64,000 bases of DNA from Kluyvera georgiana ATCC 51603 (GTDB lineage: Bacteria; Pseudomonadota; Gammaproteobacteria; Enterobacterales; Enterobacteriaceae). The DNA lies in contig NZ_LXEU01000042.1 of NCBI RefSeq assembly GCF_001654985.1, positions 62,001 through 126,000 of the forward strand, given 5' to 3'. This document shows, piece by piece, positions 20,223 to 29,866 of the stretch (positions are counted from its first letter, which is position 1; each line of letters opens with the position of its first letter). Below the pieces are notes generated by a model, which saw only the letters and a program-made list of their open reading frames with translations, was not told the DNA's origin and ran no database searches. The translations under genes were made by a program, and so were the position numbers.

Positions 20223-20496
20223 AATTGCGTTTGTACGAGATCAATATATTATAAACATCAGGTCAGCGTATTTTACCTTTGTTATGAGTATACTGGCCGA
20301 TGTGATGAAGTGCAGGTTTGCTGCATGAAGAGTCTGAAAGCAGAAGCTAACTGCTTGTAAAAAATAAAGTGCGTAAGAGGTTAGGCTGCCTCCATAAGCA
20401 TCACACACCATTCAAAATACATAACCTATCATCAAATCGTATTGCCAAATGAGCCGGTCCGATATCGACCTTGACCATTTGGCAACAGCCATGTTT

Positions 20497-20661
20497 TTAG
20501 GAGCGTTGCGAGGATTTGAATAAGGTACTGCAATACGGACAGACGAGTTGAGAGCCTTTCTGGACTCGGGTGAAACTATGTTCAGAGTTTTTTGCGCAGT
20601 TTGGGCATAAACATTTGACTAAGTAATTGCGGGTTGATGATGTATTTTTACGTCCGGACAT
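20497..20661 (-). CDS. Small zinc-ribbon protein (YnfU-like)
   Basis: A 54-residue protein starting MSGRKNTSSTRNYLVKC, preceded by AGGAGATGCCT on the minus strand. Two Cys pairs (CPNC at 19-22 and CPYC at 41-44) separated by a basic, polar segment (HSFTRVQKGSQLV) suggest a single zinc ribbon, with one extra Cys at 17. It resembles the family of tiny E. coli proteins found beside csp genes in the Qin prophage (YnfU type). That identification is from memory and not certain. Function unknown. It is convergent with the csp gene and divergent from the ymcF-like gene. Confidence 0.75.
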   Translation of the reverse strand: MSGRKNTSSTRNYLVKCLCPNCAKNSEHSFTRVQKGSQLVCPYCSTLFKSSQRS

Positions 20662-20813
20662 AGGCATCTCCTGATTTAAGGGACTGACACCTTACACGTT
20701 TATTTAGAAGGTCGCTTGTGTTTTTTAGATGTTTTGCAGCGCGTTAGAACGTAAAAAAACGAAATTTTCGATAAAAACACGCTGCGGCAACTGTTATCAA
20801 AGAGGTATAAATT

Positions 20814-20990
20814 ATGAATTTAAATATTCACTTCAGGTGTCCATGCTGTCATGGTTCCCAATATCGAACATCAATATTTGATGTTTCAGAGAGAAATCCA
20901 TTTGGTGCAAAATGTATTTTTTGCAAGACCAATATGGTGCCCAATGAGACAACTGTCATCAAGGATAAATCTCCGGGAGTATCTGCTTAG
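20814..20990 (+). CDS. ymcF: Cold-shock small protein YmcF family
   Basis: A 58-residue protein with Cys clusters at residues 9, 11, 12 (FRCPCCHGSQY) and 34, 37 (GAKCIFCK), a probable zinc-binding knuckle. The sequence strongly resembles E. coli YmcF/YnfQ, small cold-induced proteins encoded next to cspG and cspI. An AGAGG ribosome site lies 8 bases before the ATG. A different frame over the same DNA (20851-21045) is open but lacks this conserved pattern. Biochemical role unknown; with two csp genes nearby, a role in RNA metabolism at low temperature is an inference. Confidence 0.8.
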   Translation: MNLNIHFRCPCCHGSQYRTSIFDVSERNPFGAKCIFCKTNMVPNETTVIKDKSPGVSA

Positions 20991-21116
20991 TTGCATGTGC
21001 CTAAGCGTACGTTATCCTTCGTATTGTGCTCGTCCGAATTCTTAACGAAAAGTTGAATTTTTTTTATCCAAAACACGTTTAAGCTTGACCTGTGCTTGTA
21101 ACCACAGGAAGAAAAA

Positions 21117-21527
21117 ATGAACAAAATAGCCCGTCTGATGTTGCTGTCTACCGCTATCTTCACGCCAGTTGCGTTTAGTGCGCCTGCGGGAACGCTCAGT
21201 GTTCACATCTTAAACCAGCAAACGGGGATCCCTTCCAGGGACGTTGACGTCACTTTGGAAAAGCAACAGCCAACAGGCTGGGACATGCTTGCCAAAGGAA
21301 AAACAGATAATGATGGCCGTATTAAATCCTTGTATCCGGAAGATAAGGACATGCAGCCAGGGGTATACCGGGTGACGTTCAAAACGGGCGACTATTTTAA
21401 GAGTGAAAAGCTGTCCTCATTTTTCCCTGAGGTGCCGGTGTTATTCACCGTGACGCAGACCAACGAAAAGCTTCATATCCCTCTCTTGCTAAGTCAGTAC
21501 GGATACTCCACTTACAAAGGGAGTTGA
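21117..21527 (+). CDS. hiuH: 5-hydroxyisourate hydrolase, periplasmic
   Basis: A transthyretin-related hydrolase that opens 5-hydroxyisourate, the product of urate oxidation. The 136-residue precursor has a signal peptide ([22 protein letters not shown]), so it acts in the periplasm as E. coli HiuH does. Conserved elements include [27 protein letters not shown] and [18 protein letters not shown]. The family's C-terminal signature is normally YRGS; here it is YKGS, a conservative change in an active-site Arg. No other urate genes are present. It stands alone in the cold-shock island. Confidence 0.92.
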   Translation: MNKIARLMLLSTAIFTPVAFSAPAGTLSVHILNQQTGIPSRDVDVTLEKQQPTGWDMLAKGKTDNDGRIKSLYPEDKDMQPGVYRVTFKTGDYFKSEKLSSFFPEVPVLFTVTQTNEKLHIPLLLSQYGYSTYKGS

Positions 21528-21630
21528 TACGCGTCACCCGACAACGCATCTGAGTCACTCAGCCAGCCTAATCGCTGGCTTTTTGCTATCTGTTATGGCG
21601 ATGCATTATGTGCAAATCCCGATAGGCTGC

Positions 21631-21843
21631 TCAGCCTATTTTTCGGCAGAGGAATTTGTCTTTAATGACGCCATCAAAAAAGCGTCCTTTTGACTTCACG
21701 CTGAGAAATGTTTCGTACGTTTTTGAGGTGACGCCAACATATTGGTAAATGCCTAACCCGAAGAACTCTATTTCCAGTATTTTTTGCTTTGCATCGTAAC
21801 CAATTGATTTTATACGTGATGATGAGACGTTCTGACGCTGCAT
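21631..21843 (-). CDS. KTSC-domain protein
   Basis: A 70-residue product covered almost entirely by a KTSC domain (named for its Lys-Thr-Ser-Cys pattern), a small fold of unknown function sometimes linked to RNA or phage proteins. The segment SSSRIKSIGYDAKQKILEIEFFGLGIYQYVGV is typical. The reading frame stays open upstream of this ATG for 58 codons, to a single TAA at 22018-22020, beyond which a hydrophobic segment is encoded. The ORF may therefore be the C-terminal part of a longer, nonsense-interrupted gene (see next entry). Confidence 0.7.
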   Translation of the reverse strand: MQRQNVSSSRIKSIGYDAKQKILEIEFFGLGIYQYVGVTSKTYETFLSVKSKGRFFDGVIKDKFLCRKIG

Positions 21844-22089
21844 TATGTTCTGGTTACTCCCTTCATCTTTTGAGTCGCTGGTGGGGCAGCTCGGCTGAAT
21901 GCTTATCTTAACGCTTACGGAAGATTCATCGGCGTAAATTTTATCGCAAAGAAGAATTTTCTTATCCCTTATCCGCGCAGAAACGCGAGGGTAGCCAGGA
22001 ATCTTACCCGGTCTCTTTTATGTTCTGTCCCGAACACAACCAATAGTCAAAACGCCACCTAACGTCGCGCTGATAAGAAAAGAAAACAT
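21844..22089 (-). pseudogene. Possible 5' part of a longer KTSC gene, interrupted by one TAA
   Basis: Reading the KTSC frame backward from 21843 gives an open stretch that translates plausibly (KIPGYPRVSARIRDKK, KIYADESSVSVKISIQ). It stops at one in-frame TAA (22018-22020). Beyond it the same frame runs back to an ATG at 22089 encoding FSFLISATLGGVLTIGCV, a good single membrane span, then RDRT before the stop and KRPGK after it. Ignoring the stop, the whole would be about 152 residues: membrane anchor, charged linker, KTSC domain. No ribosome site is clear at 22089. Either a recent nonsense mutation or chance. Confidence 0.4.
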
Positions 22090-22399
22090 GATTAAAATTA
22101 TGATGTTAGAAAATTCATAACCCGCTAATAATACAAAACGTTAGCATTAAAAAATTATTTTGTAATGTGAATTAAATTCGCTATTTTTTTGCATGAAAAA
22201 GGCGCATGCTCTCGGCGAGTTGAGCCACAGTCTGCCACCCCCGCGCCATACCTCTGTTACCAGCCGTTTGTAAATAAACGTCTGGGAAGTGAATTTGTCG
22301 AATGCAGCAGGGTCCAACATATACACAAACGCATAAAGATGAATGAACGGATTCGATTCTCCTTAAGCGTTACCCTTGCATTTCGTTGCTGGAAAAATG
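22090..22399. promoter_or_regulatory. Intergenic region upstream of the lpxP-like gene
   Basis: About 310 bp without a convincing gene. The first 100 bp are very AT-rich (TTAAAAAATTATTTTG near 22146) and probably hold the promoter; the rest would be a leader of roughly 200 nt. The E. coli lpxP gene is cold-induced, so a structured leader would fit, but I cannot show one. Short ORFs here (22189-22416) look accidental. Confidence 0.4.
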
Positions 22400-23335
22400 A
22401 TGTCCAAAAATTTTAATACCGCTTTGCTTCACCCGCGTAATGGGCTGAAGTGGTTTGCACTCGCTTTACTGTGGCTGGTCGTTCAACTGCCGTATCCTCT
22501 TTTACACTGGCTTGGCACCTCTCTGGGTAAAGCATCTCGCCGTTTTCTAAAACGCCGTGAGCAGATTGCCACGCGTAATATTGAACTTTGTTTCCCGCAT
22601 ATGGATGCTGCGGAACGTGAAAAGCTGATTGAGCAAAACTTTATGTCGCTGGGCATGGGGCTGATTGAAACCGGGATGGCCTGGTTCTGGAGCGATGCTC
22701 GCGTCAAAAAATGGTTTGATGTGGAAGGTTACGCCAACCTGATGAACGCCCTGAAAGAACAGCGCGGTGTAATGGTCGTTGGCGTCCACTTTATGTCGCT
22801 GGAGCTTGGCGGCCGTGCGATGGGGCTATGTCGTCCAATGATGGCAACCTACCGTCCGCATAACGATCCGCTCATGGAGTGGGTTCAGACCACCGGGCGT
22901 CTGCGCTCAAATAAGGCGATGATTGACCGTCGTAACCTGCGCGGTCTGGTGCAGGCGCTCAAGGCCGGTGAAGCCGTGTGGTTCGCTCCCGATCAGGATT
23001 ACGGCCCGAAAGGCAGCGTGTTCGCGCCATTTTTCTCAGTCACCGAAGCGGCGACCACCAACGGAACAAACGTACTGTCACGTCTTTCCGGCGCTGCCAT
23101 GCTAACTGTGACCATGGTGCGTAAGCCCTGCCAGAAAGGTTATACCCTGCATATCAGCGAAGCGATGACCGATTACCCGAGTGGGGATGAGATCCCGGCT
23201 GCCAGCTATATGAATAAAATCATTGAGCGTGAGATTTTACGTGCGCCTGAGCAATATCTGTGGGTGCATCGTCGGTTTAAAACGCGCCCGCGCGGTGAAG
23301 CCTCATTGTACAAAGTGGTGCCACACGCCAAATAA
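22400..23335 (+). CDS. lpxP: Lipid A palmitoleoyl/lauroyl acyltransferase, LpxP-like
   Basis: Transfers a secondary acyl chain to Kdo2-lipid IV-A at the inner membrane. The 311-residue protein has an N-terminal hydrophobic segment (about 17-37), the catalytic HX4E motif at His130-Glu135 (HFMSLE), and long blocks identical to E. coli LpxP as I recall it (GMAWFWSDAR, GVMVVGVHFMSLELGG, DQDYGPKGS, MLTVTMVRKP). LpxL and LpxP are close paralogues. The neighbourhood of csp and cold-type small genes favours LpxP, which adds palmitoleate in the cold. I chose ATG at 22400 with GGA six bases before it; ATG 22397 and TTG 22376 are alternatives. Confidence 0.88.
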   Translation: MSKNFNTALLHPRNGLKWFALALLWLVVQLPYPLLHWLGTSLGKASRRFLKRREQIATRNIELCFPHMDAAEREKLIEQNFMSLGMGLIETGMAWFWSDARVKKWFDVEGYANLMNALKEQRGVMVVGVHFMSLELGGRAMGLCRPMMATYRPHNDPLMEWVQTTGRLRSNKAMIDRRNLRGLVQALKAGEAVWFAPDQDYGPKGSVFAPFFSVTEAATTNGTNVLSRLSGAAMLTVTMVRKPCQKGYTLHISEAMTDYPSGDEIPAASYMNKIIEREILRAPEQYLWVHRRFKTRPRGEASLYKVVPHAK

Positions 23336-23336
23336 A

Positions 23337-23362
23337 TAACCCGCCTATGGGCGGGTTCCTTT
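23337..23362. terminator. Terminator between lpxP-like gene and yebV
   Basis: The stem AACCCGCC / GGCGGGTT with a four-base loop is followed by CCTTTTG. It separates the two convergent genes. Confidence 0.75.
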
Positions 23363-23366
23363 TGGG

Positions 23367-23606
23367 TCAGACAAGGCGCATAACCCAGGCATCGGACGGT
23401 TGATCGTAGTGCTTGCGGTAGAGAACGGAACGTTCGCCATCAAGAAGGGCCGGGATGCTGGTATCGGCGTCCCAGGCATCTAACTGCATACATAAATCGG
23501 GATCGGACTTACAAGGGATGCTTAACGTTCGCTCACCGTGCTGATCGGCGTGCAGAACGGCGTCATCAATCTCGAATGCGCCGATGCGTAAGCTGGTTTT
23601 ACTCAT
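23367..23606 (-). CDS. yebV: Conserved small protein YebV
   Basis: A 79-residue cytoplasmic protein of unknown function with close similarity to E. coli YebV (LRIGAFEIDDAVLH, TIPCKSDPDLCMQLDAWDA in E. coli form). I chose MSKTSLRIG as start because GAGAG lies six bases upstream and the length then fits; the frame is open 23 residues further. It sits downstream of rsmF on the same strand with a 112-bp gap, as in E. coli. Confidence 0.9.
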   Translation of the reverse strand: MSKTSLRIGAFEIDDAVLHADQHGERTLSIPCKSDPDLCMQLDAWDADTSIPALLDGERSVLYRKHYDQPSDAWVMRLV

Positions 23607-23718
23607 AATGCTCTCCGTTAATCTGCTGACCGTTGTGGTACGACCAGTTAGGCCGTACCTTTTCAGCGTAGTCAACGTAGAAAATTACGCCAGTGAAAAA
23701 GTGCGTTTTTTTTAAGCG

Positions 23719-25158
23719 CTACTCGGACCTGCTGGAAAACAGCTTACCGTCGCGTACCAACTCTCGGGGAAAACTGTTCTTCAACCGTGAGCCAATGCGT
23801 TTCGCCAACCCTAAGGGGAAACCCTGGAACGTGACAATGACGTCGTCGTGAGCGGGAGGTCGCTGCGGATACACGTCGCGACCGCGATACCATTCCTGTG
23901 CTTCTTCCTGCGTGAGTTCGTGACCCAATTTTTGCGTATTGGCCAGCGCAACGACCGCTTCATGCTGCCAGCGGAAGCCTTTGTTGTGCGTTTCGGCAAG
24001 TTTCAAACCGATGCGGGAAAAACGAACTTTACCCAGCAACGGCGCGATTTCAGCAGGGAACAACCAGATCTCTTTGTCACGCTGCCACAGCGTTAGCGCG
24101 TCATCCCATTCAATACCCACGCTTCGCGCTGCGCTTTCAACGACAGCGGATTCACGCGTTTTCATCGGTGTGAATGGGAATTTACCCACCTTGTAGCCCG
24201 GCGCAGGCAGCGCTTCGATGGCCGCTGTTTTACGCAGCCGCGCAACGAAGAACCCTTCGCAGTCATAAATTTGTGGGAATACGTGCAGAAAGCCTTCCGG
24301 CGTCAGTGCCTGGTCAGCGCTGGCGAAGAGCTCGCCTAAAGGCAAGACTTCCACTTCCTGCGGATAACGCGCCAGCAGCCAGGCGATGACCGATTCGTTC
24401 TCTTCGCGGTTCAGCGTGCAGGTGGAATAGACCAGCGTCCCGCCGGGGCGCAGCGCGTGGAACGCGCTGTCGATCAGCTCGCGTTGGGTTTCGGCTATGG
24501 CCTGATTACTTGCCAGCGACCAGTTCTTCAAAGCATCGGGGTCTTTACGCACAACCCCTTCGCCGGAACAGGGGGCATCCAGCAATATGGCATCAAAGCA
24601 TTCGGGTAAGGCAGCGCCAAACACGCGGCCGTCAAAATGCGTCAGCGCGGTATTGCTAATACCGCAACGACTGATGTTGGCATGCAACACCTTTACCCGG
24701 CTGGCGGAAAACTCGTTGGCCAGCAGCATTCCGCGATTGCCCATTTTGGCCGCAATCTGCGTGGTCTTGGAGCCTGGTGCTGCGGCAACGTCCATCACCC
24801 GAACCGGTTCCACTCCGTCGGCAAACAGTGCCGCAACGGGCAGCATGGAGCTGGCTTCCTGAATATAAAACAGTCCGCTCAAATGCTCGGCGGTGCTACC
24901 CAGCGGTAACGCGTCCTCATCGTCACGCTCGATCCAAAAACCTTCCGCACACCACGGTACCGGGGTCAGCTGCCAGCCATAAGGGGCAACCAGACGCAGG
25001 AAGTCATCGACCGTGATTTTCAGCGTATTCACGCGAATACTGCGGCGCAGCGGGCGCTGGCAGGCGGCAAGAAATGCGTCAAATGAGAGATGAGCCGGCA
25101 TGGCCTCACGCATCTGCGCGAGGAATTCATCAGGAAAATAGACAGAGTTTTGAGCCAC
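23719..25158 (-). CDS. rsmF: 16S rRNA m5C1407 methyltransferase RsmF
   Basis: Methylates C1407 of 16S rRNA in the 30S subunit using SAM. The 479-residue length is exactly that of E. coli. The NOL1/NOP2/Sun domain shows the SAM motif [19 protein letters not shown], the motif IV Cys in [13 protein letters not shown] and the motif VI catalytic Cys in [11 protein letters not shown]. The C-terminal RNA-binding region resembles PUA. I chose GTG at 25158 ([12 protein letters not shown]) because it reproduces the family length; an upstream start would add 14 unrelated residues. letB is 84 bp upstream on the same strand. Confidence 0.95.
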   Translation of the reverse strand: MAQNSVYFPDEFLAQMREAMPAHLSFDAFLAACQRPLRRSIRVNTLKITVDDFLRLVAPYGWQLTPVPWCAEGFWIERDDEDALPLGSTAEHLSGLFYIQEASSMLPVAALFADGVEPVRVMDVAAAPGSKTTQIAAKMGNRGMLLANEFSASRVKVLHANISRCGISNTALTHFDGRVFGAALPECFDAILLDAPCSGEGVVRKDPDALKNWSLASNQAIAETQRELIDSAFHALRPGGTLVYSTCTLNREENESVIAWLLARYPQEVEVLPLGELFASADQALTPEGFLHVFPQIYDCEGFFVARLRKTAAIEALPAPGYKVGKFPFTPMKTRESAVVESAARSVGIEWDDALTLWQRDKEIWLFPAEIAPLLGKVRFSRIGLKLAETHNKGFRWQHEAVVALANTQKLGHELTQEEAQEWYRGRDVYPQRPPAHDDVIVTFQGFPLGLAKRIGSRLKNSFPRELVRDGKLFSSRSE

Positions 25159-25202
25159 TGGCGAATACCACAAGGAGATAAAGAGCGCGCAGTCTACCAT
25201 AA

Positions 25203-25228
25203 AACGCGCCGGTGACGGGACACCGGCG
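25203..25228 (-). terminator. Hairpin between letB and rsmF
   Basis: A ten-base perfect stem (CGCGCCGGTG / CACCGGCGCG) lies 15 bases after the letB stop, followed on the minus strand by four Ts. It may partly terminate letAB transcription before rsmF. Confidence 0.6.
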
Positions 25229-25242
25229 CGTGAGGGCGGTCG

Positions 25243-27876
25243 TTAACGCGGCAGGGCGGTGCCCCATTCGCGCCACTCTTTCGGCTCCGACTCAAGCAGC
25301 AGGAAGTGTTTGCCTTCCTGCGCCTTCGGCGCCAGCGGTGTCCCCGGCGGCGTGGCGAAAGCGATCCCGCCGCGAATGAACTGATTGAAGGTGCCAGTTT
25401 TCACGACGCCGCCAATCAGGCCAAAGTCGAGGCTATAGCCGGAAGCCAGCCAGAAGACTGAATTGTTGCGCACCAGATGCTGATAACGCTGGCCGATACG
25501 CATTTCAATCATGACTCGGTCAGAGAGGCTGCCGAGACGTAAGCCGGTAACGGTGCCGACTTCAATGCCGCGGAACAACACCGGCGTACCGATACTCAGC
25601 GAGCCGGATTCCGGCGCCTCCACCACCACATTCAGGCCGTTGAGATAGCGTGAATCGGAAATGGTCGCTTCCTGGAGCTCAAAGTCGCGACGCTGCTCCC
25701 CGTGGCCCGGCTCAACGTTGACGTACGGTTGGAGCAAGGTATCCAGGTGCTCAACGCCAGCGGCCGAGATTTGCGGCGTAATCACGGAGAAACGAGTGCC
25801 GCGGCGGGCAAAGGTATTGACGTACTCCGGGTAGAGCACGGCGCTGGCCTGAACTTCATTGCGCGAGGCATTGAGCTCCAGGCTTTGTACCTGTCCGATA
25901 TCGATGCCGAGATAACGAATTGGCATACCGGCAGAAAGTTTATCCGCATCAAAGGCGTGTAGCGTGATCTGTCCACCCACCGCGCGCGCGGCGGTTTCTG
26001 AGGGGAACAGGACCCGCTTGTCGCCCTTGCGGGTGCCGTTATTCGCTTCGCTGATGTTATCAAAGCTAACTGCGCCTTTGAGCGCCCGCGAAAGAGGGGA
26101 GGCCTGCACCGTCAGACCGCTCCCGTTTAACTGCACTTTCGCGCCACCTTCAGCCCAGAACACGCTGTTAGCGGTGAGCAAAGAACGGTATTCCGGCTTA
26201 ATATGTACGGCGATATCAAACGCGTTGGCGCGTGGCTGAACGGAGGTGATTTCGCCTACCTCAAACTTACGGTACAGCACCACGGAACCGGTCTGAATAT
26301 CCGGCAGCGTTTCTGCGGTGAGCATCAATGTGGTGGTCGGGAAGTCGCTAAGATTATTTTCCTGCGCTTTCTCCAGATTGGCGAACAGCGGGTAGCTGGC
26401 CTTCATCGGCCCTTTTTCTCCAGGCAAAATGCGAATGCCGCCGCTGAGCCATTCGTTGGCGCTGGCCGCGAGGAATTCCACGCCGTCGACACCGACTTTC
26501 ACGTCCATTTTGCTGTTCACCACAAACTTGCTGTCACCGTGCAGCAGGTCACGGTATTGCGGGTCAATGGCGATGGCGAAGCTGATTCCTTTTGCGTTCA
26601 GCTTACGCTCCATAACCTGGCCGATGCGTACGCCGTGCAGCATGATAGGCTGCCCGGCGTCGATGCCGTAGCTCTCCGGCGCGGTCAGGGTTAGCGTCAG
26701 TACGCCGGGTTGCTGTAACAAGGTTTTATCCGCAGCAAGCACGGTAAAGCGATCCTTGGGCGCACCTTCACCTGGCACCAGTTCAAAGGTGCTGCCGGTG
26801 AGCAACTGACTCAGATTAGTGTTTTCCAGCGACAGCTTCGGCTGATGGAGTTCGATGCGCGTATTTTCGCGCAGCAGCGATACCACACTCGGGTCGACGG
26901 TCATTTCACCGGTCACAGAACTGTCCGGGTTGAGCGTCATTTTAGTCAGTTGCCCCACCTCGAGCCCTTGATACAGCATCGGCGTCGAGCCTGCTTTCAG
27001 CCCATCGCCATTCGGTAACTGCAGCTGAATAAGCACGCCGCGCTGGCTGTGCGCCAAATCTTCATAGAGGCCAAACTCATCGTTCTGCGCGGCAGGCTGG
27101 GAGTCGGATGGCGAGTCGAAGGCAATCGCACCGTTAACCAGCGCGGCCAGACTTTCCAACTGCACTTTCGCGCCGCTCAGACCGACGTCGGCTTTCACTC
27201 CGGAAACGTTCCAGAAACGGCTGCCTTTTTTCACCAGATTGGTAAAACGACGCTCAATCAGCACGTCGATGGTGACGCCCTGATTGTTGGGGTTGATCGT
27301 GTAGTCGTAGACACGGCCAACCGGAATTTTGCGGAAGTAGACCAATGACCCGCTGTTGAGCGAACCGAGGTCCGGCGAATGCAGGTGGATCATTAGCTCG
27401 CCGTTGTTCAGGCGGTATTTCGGCTGTGTATCAAGCGCGGTGAAATGATCCCGCGGCTCGCCTTTACCGGGCATCATGCCGATATAGTTACCGCCGACCA
27501 GCGCATCCAATCCGGATACCCCGGCGAGAGAGGCTTTTGGCGTCACCAGCCAGAATTGGGTCTCTTCACGCAGCGCGTCGTCCATGTCGCTTTTGATGCT
27601 GGCGCGAACTTCAATTTTGCTGCGGTCGCGGGCCAGGCGGATATCTTGCACCGTACCTACCTCAACGCCCTGGAAACGGACCGGCGTGCGGCCGGGGACA
27701 ATACCATCCGCCGACATAAAGTCGATGGTAATGGTGGAGCCCCGATCTTCGTAGCTATTCCAGATAAGCCAGCCGGCAATCATCAGCGCGATGACCGGCA
27801 ATAGCCAGAACGGTGATATGCGACGTTTTGTTTTAATTCGCGCTTCAGTCTGTGAAGCGGGCGTTTCCTGACTCAT
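25243..27876 (-). CDS. letB: Intermembrane lipid transport MCE protein LetB (YebT)
   Basis: LetB forms a long hexameric tunnel of stacked MCE rings across the periplasm for lipid transport between inner and outer membranes. The 877-residue protein starts [12 protein letters not shown]. It has one N-terminal membrane anchor (about residues 22-42) and seven repeated MCE modules marked by recurring motifs such as [90 protein letters not shown] and [15 protein letters not shown]. The ATG lies within the 3' end of letA (32-bp overlap), so the pair is translationally coupled. Confidence 0.97.
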   Translation of the reverse strand: MSQETPASQTEARIKTKRRISPFWLLPVIALMIAGWLIWNSYEDRGSTITIDFMSADGIVPGRTPVRFQGVEVGTVQDIRLARDRSKIEVRASIKSDMDDALREETQFWLVTPKASLAGVSGLDALVGGNYIGMMPGKGEPRDHFTALDTQPKYRLNNGELMIHLHSPDLGSLNSGSLVYFRKIPVGRVYDYTINPNNQGVTIDVLIERRFTNLVKKGSRFWNVSGVKADVGLSGAKVQLESLAALVNGAIAFDSPSDSQPAAQNDEFGLYEDLAHSQRGVLIQLQLPNGDGLKAGSTPMLYQGLEVGQLTKMTLNPDSSVTGEMTVDPSVVSLLRENTRIELHQPKLSLENTNLSQLLTGSTFELVPGEGAPKDRFTVLAADKTLLQQPGVLTLTLTAPESYGIDAGQPIMLHGVRIGQVMERKLNAKGISFAIAIDPQYRDLLHGDSKFVVNSKMDVKVGVDGVEFLAASANEWLSGGIRILPGEKGPMKASYPLFANLEKAQENNLSDFPTTTLMLTAETLPDIQTGSVVLYRKFEVGEITSVQPRANAFDIAVHIKPEYRSLLTANSVFWAEGGAKVQLNGSGLTVQASPLSRALKGAVSFDNISEANNGTRKGDKRVLFPSETAARAVGGQITLHAFDADKLSAGMPIRYLGIDIGQVQSLELNASRNEVQASAVLYPEYVNTFARRGTRFSVITPQISAAGVEHLDTLLQPYVNVEPGHGEQRRDFELQEATISDSRYLNGLNVVVEAPESGSLSIGTPVLFRGIEVGTVTGLRLGSLSDRVMIEMRIGQRYQHLVRNNSVFWLASGYSLDFGLIGGVVKTGTFNQFIRGGIAFATPPGTPLAPKAQEGKHFLLLESEPKEWREWGTALPR

Positions 27877-29128
27877 GTGCGTCCCAAAGTAAGCGGCTGT
27901 CCAGCCATTCAACAGCAAGAATAGTTAATATTACCGCAGCGCCAAAATAAAACGCAGCGGGACCCATCGTAAAGGCGAGTAGTTGGTCGCGATTGATGAG
28001 CGACATGGTTAACGAAATAACAAACAGGTCAAGCATTGACCAGCGGCCAATCCAGGTAACAAAACGCAGCAGCAGGATGCGCGTACGCAGCCCTTGTTCG
28101 CACTTAAAGCGGATGCTGATAAGCAACGTCAGCATCACGATAATCTTGGTAAAAGGCACCAGGATACTGGCAAAAAATACCACCGCCGCCACCGCCACGT
28201 TGCTATTGGCCAGCGACAGAATGCCGGACATTATCGTATCGTCCTGGCGGCCGCCGTTGACATAGATGATGGAGATGGGCAGCAGGTTGGCGGGGAGCAG
28301 GAACACCATGGAGCTGATCAGCGCCGCCCAGCTTTTTTGCAGGCTGTGCTTGCCGCGCTGATGAAGCGGAGTGTGACAGCGGCGGCAGCGGCCGCGCGCG
28401 TCGGGATAGCCGGTATAGTGGCAACTGAGGCACACCTGGAGCGCGCCGTCAGGCCGCGTAGCGGGGCGCTGAGGATAGAAGCGCTCCCAAAGCTGTTCGA
28501 CGTTCAGATGAATCAGCGTCAGGATACTGAGCACGACCAAAGAGATATAGGCCAGCAGCCCCAGGCCCGGTTGCAGGAACGCATAGTCCTGGACCTTAAT
28601 CGAGGCCACGGCGATACCGACCAGGTAGATGTCGAGCATGACCCACTCTTTTAATTTATCGAGCATCAGCAGGACAGGGCGAAGATTCATCCCTAGAATA
28701 TTACCGAGCCACAGATAGGCGATGGAGGTTACCAGCACCGCGGGAGCGGCAACGGTGCAAAAAAATACCATTGCGGCGGTAATGGGGTGCCCACTATCGG
28801 TCATCTGCCAGATCCCATGCAGCAGGTTGGCGTCAATTCGGACGCCGAGCAGGTGCAGTCGCAACAGCGGTTCGCTCCAGGCAAAGGGCATCAGCAGCAG
28901 CATGGCAATCGCCATGGCGCCCAGACGGGTTAATGACCAGTCGCGGCCGTCGCGTACTTTGGCGTTACAGCGTGGGCAATAGGCGCTTTGCGATGATTTT
29001 ACGACCGGTAACCGAAAAAGCATATCGCACTGCGGGCAACGTTGGTAATGTGCCCACGGCAAAGGTTCGCTGACCGTGTGTATTCGTATTTTTTTCGTCG
29101 GCGTTATAGGTGATGTTTTCAGTGCCAT
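27845..29128 (-). CDS. letA: Inner-membrane lipid transport partner LetA (YebS)
   Basis: A PqiA-family polytopic protein that works with LetB, probably loading lipids into the MCE tunnel. The 427 residues contain two PqiA repeats. Each repeat begins with a zinc-ribbon (CPQCDMLF...CPRCNAKV near residues 32-58; [23 protein letters not shown] near 234-256) and continues with about four membrane helices. The gene overlaps the letB start by 32 bp. The upstream gap to divergent msrC (143 bp) holds the promoters. Confidence 0.96.
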   Translation of the reverse strand: MALKTSPITPTKKIRIHTVSEPLPWAHYQRCPQCDMLFRLPVVKSSQSAYCPRCNAKVRDGRDWSLTRLGAMAIAMLLLMPFAWSEPLLRLHLLGVRIDANLLHGIWQMTDSGHPITAAMVFFCTVAAPAVLVTSIAYLWLGNILGMNLRPVLLMLDKLKEWVMLDIYLVGIAVASIKVQDYAFLQPGLGLLAYISLVVLSILTLIHLNVEQLWERFYPQRPATRPDGALQVCLSCHYTGYPDARGRCRRCHTPLHQRGKHSLQKSWAALISSMVFLLPANLLPISIIYVNGGRQDDTIMSGILSLANSNVAVAAVVFFASILVPFTKIIVMLTLLISIRFKCEQGLRTRILLLRFVTWIGRWSMLDLFVISLTMSLINRDQLLAFTMGPAAFYFGAAVILTILAVEWLDSRLLWDAHESGNARFTD

Positions 29129-29271
29129 TTATTACATTGATAAATGAATGTATAACTCTATCTTAACCTAAGTATGGATTCATCTTGAGCCCGAACGCAC
29201 TTAATGCGTATTTTATAAGGGCCCAGGCAAGGTAACGAATCAGTAACATCGTAAACAATAGTGATTGAATA

Positions 29272-29769
29272 ATGAGCAAAACAGAATTTTACGCGGAACT
29301 TAACCGTGATTTTCAGGCGTTAATGGCAGGTGAAACAAGTTTTTTAGCGGTAATCTCCAATACCAGCGCGCTGCTGTACGAGCGCCTGTCTGACGTGAAC
29401 TGGGCCGGTTTTTACCTGCTGGAAGGCGATACGCTGGTACTCGGGCCGTTTCAGGGCAAAATTGCCTGCGTGCGTATCCCGGTAGGCCGTGGCGTTTGCG
29501 GGACCGCAGTAGCGGAAAATCGCGTTCAGCGCGTAGAAGATGTTCATGCTTTTGATGGGCACATTGCCTGTGATGCCGCCAGTAACGCCGAAATCGTATT
29601 GCCGCTGGTGGTAAATCAGCAGGTTATTGGCGTGCTGGATATCGATAGCACCGTGTTCTCGCGCTTTGGCGAAGAGGATGAACAGGGGTTGCGTGAACTG
29701 GTTGGCCACCTGCAAAAAGTGCTTGAAGCCACCGATTACCAAAAATTCTTTGCACCCGTCGCAGGATAA
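29272..29769 (+). CDS. msrC: Free methionine-(R)-sulfoxide reductase
   Basis: Reduces free Met-R-sulfoxide, using thioredoxin. It is a single GAF-domain protein of 165 residues, the usual length. The three redox-active Cys of the family are present at residues 66 (IACVRIP), 76 (GRGVCGTAV) and 100 (HIACDAASNAEIVLP). It is the first plus-strand gene of the msrC-proQ-prc-htpX stretch and is 97 bp ahead of proQ. Confidence 0.96.
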   Translation: MSKTEFYAELNRDFQALMAGETSFLAVISNTSALLYERLSDVNWAGFYLLEGDTLVLGPFQGKIACVRIPVGRGVCGTAVAENRVQRVEDVHAFDGHIACDAASNAEIVLPLVVNQQVIGVLDIDSTVFSRFGEEDEQGLRELVGHLQKVLEATDYQKFFAPVAG

Positions 29770-29866
29770 TCAACGGATAACGTAGCATTTACGGATGACG
29801 TCATTATAATGTCGCCTGTTCATGCCTGCGGCTTGTTGGCTACGTCCGTTGTAATCAGGAAATTTC

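Noticed and set aside
20851-21045. 64-codon ORF overlapping the ymcF-like gene
   Set aside because: A neighbouring frame (20814-20990) has the conserved Cys pattern of YmcF and a ribosome site; this one has neither.
3125-23335. lpxM and the lpxP-like gene as a recent duplication
   Set aside because: They differ widely (HX4D versus HX4E, different N-termini) and each matches a distinct E. coli enzyme, so they are old paralogues.
27845-27876. letA/letB overlap as a frameshift or fusion
   Set aside because: The 32-bp overlap and both lengths are the normal arrangement in E. coli.
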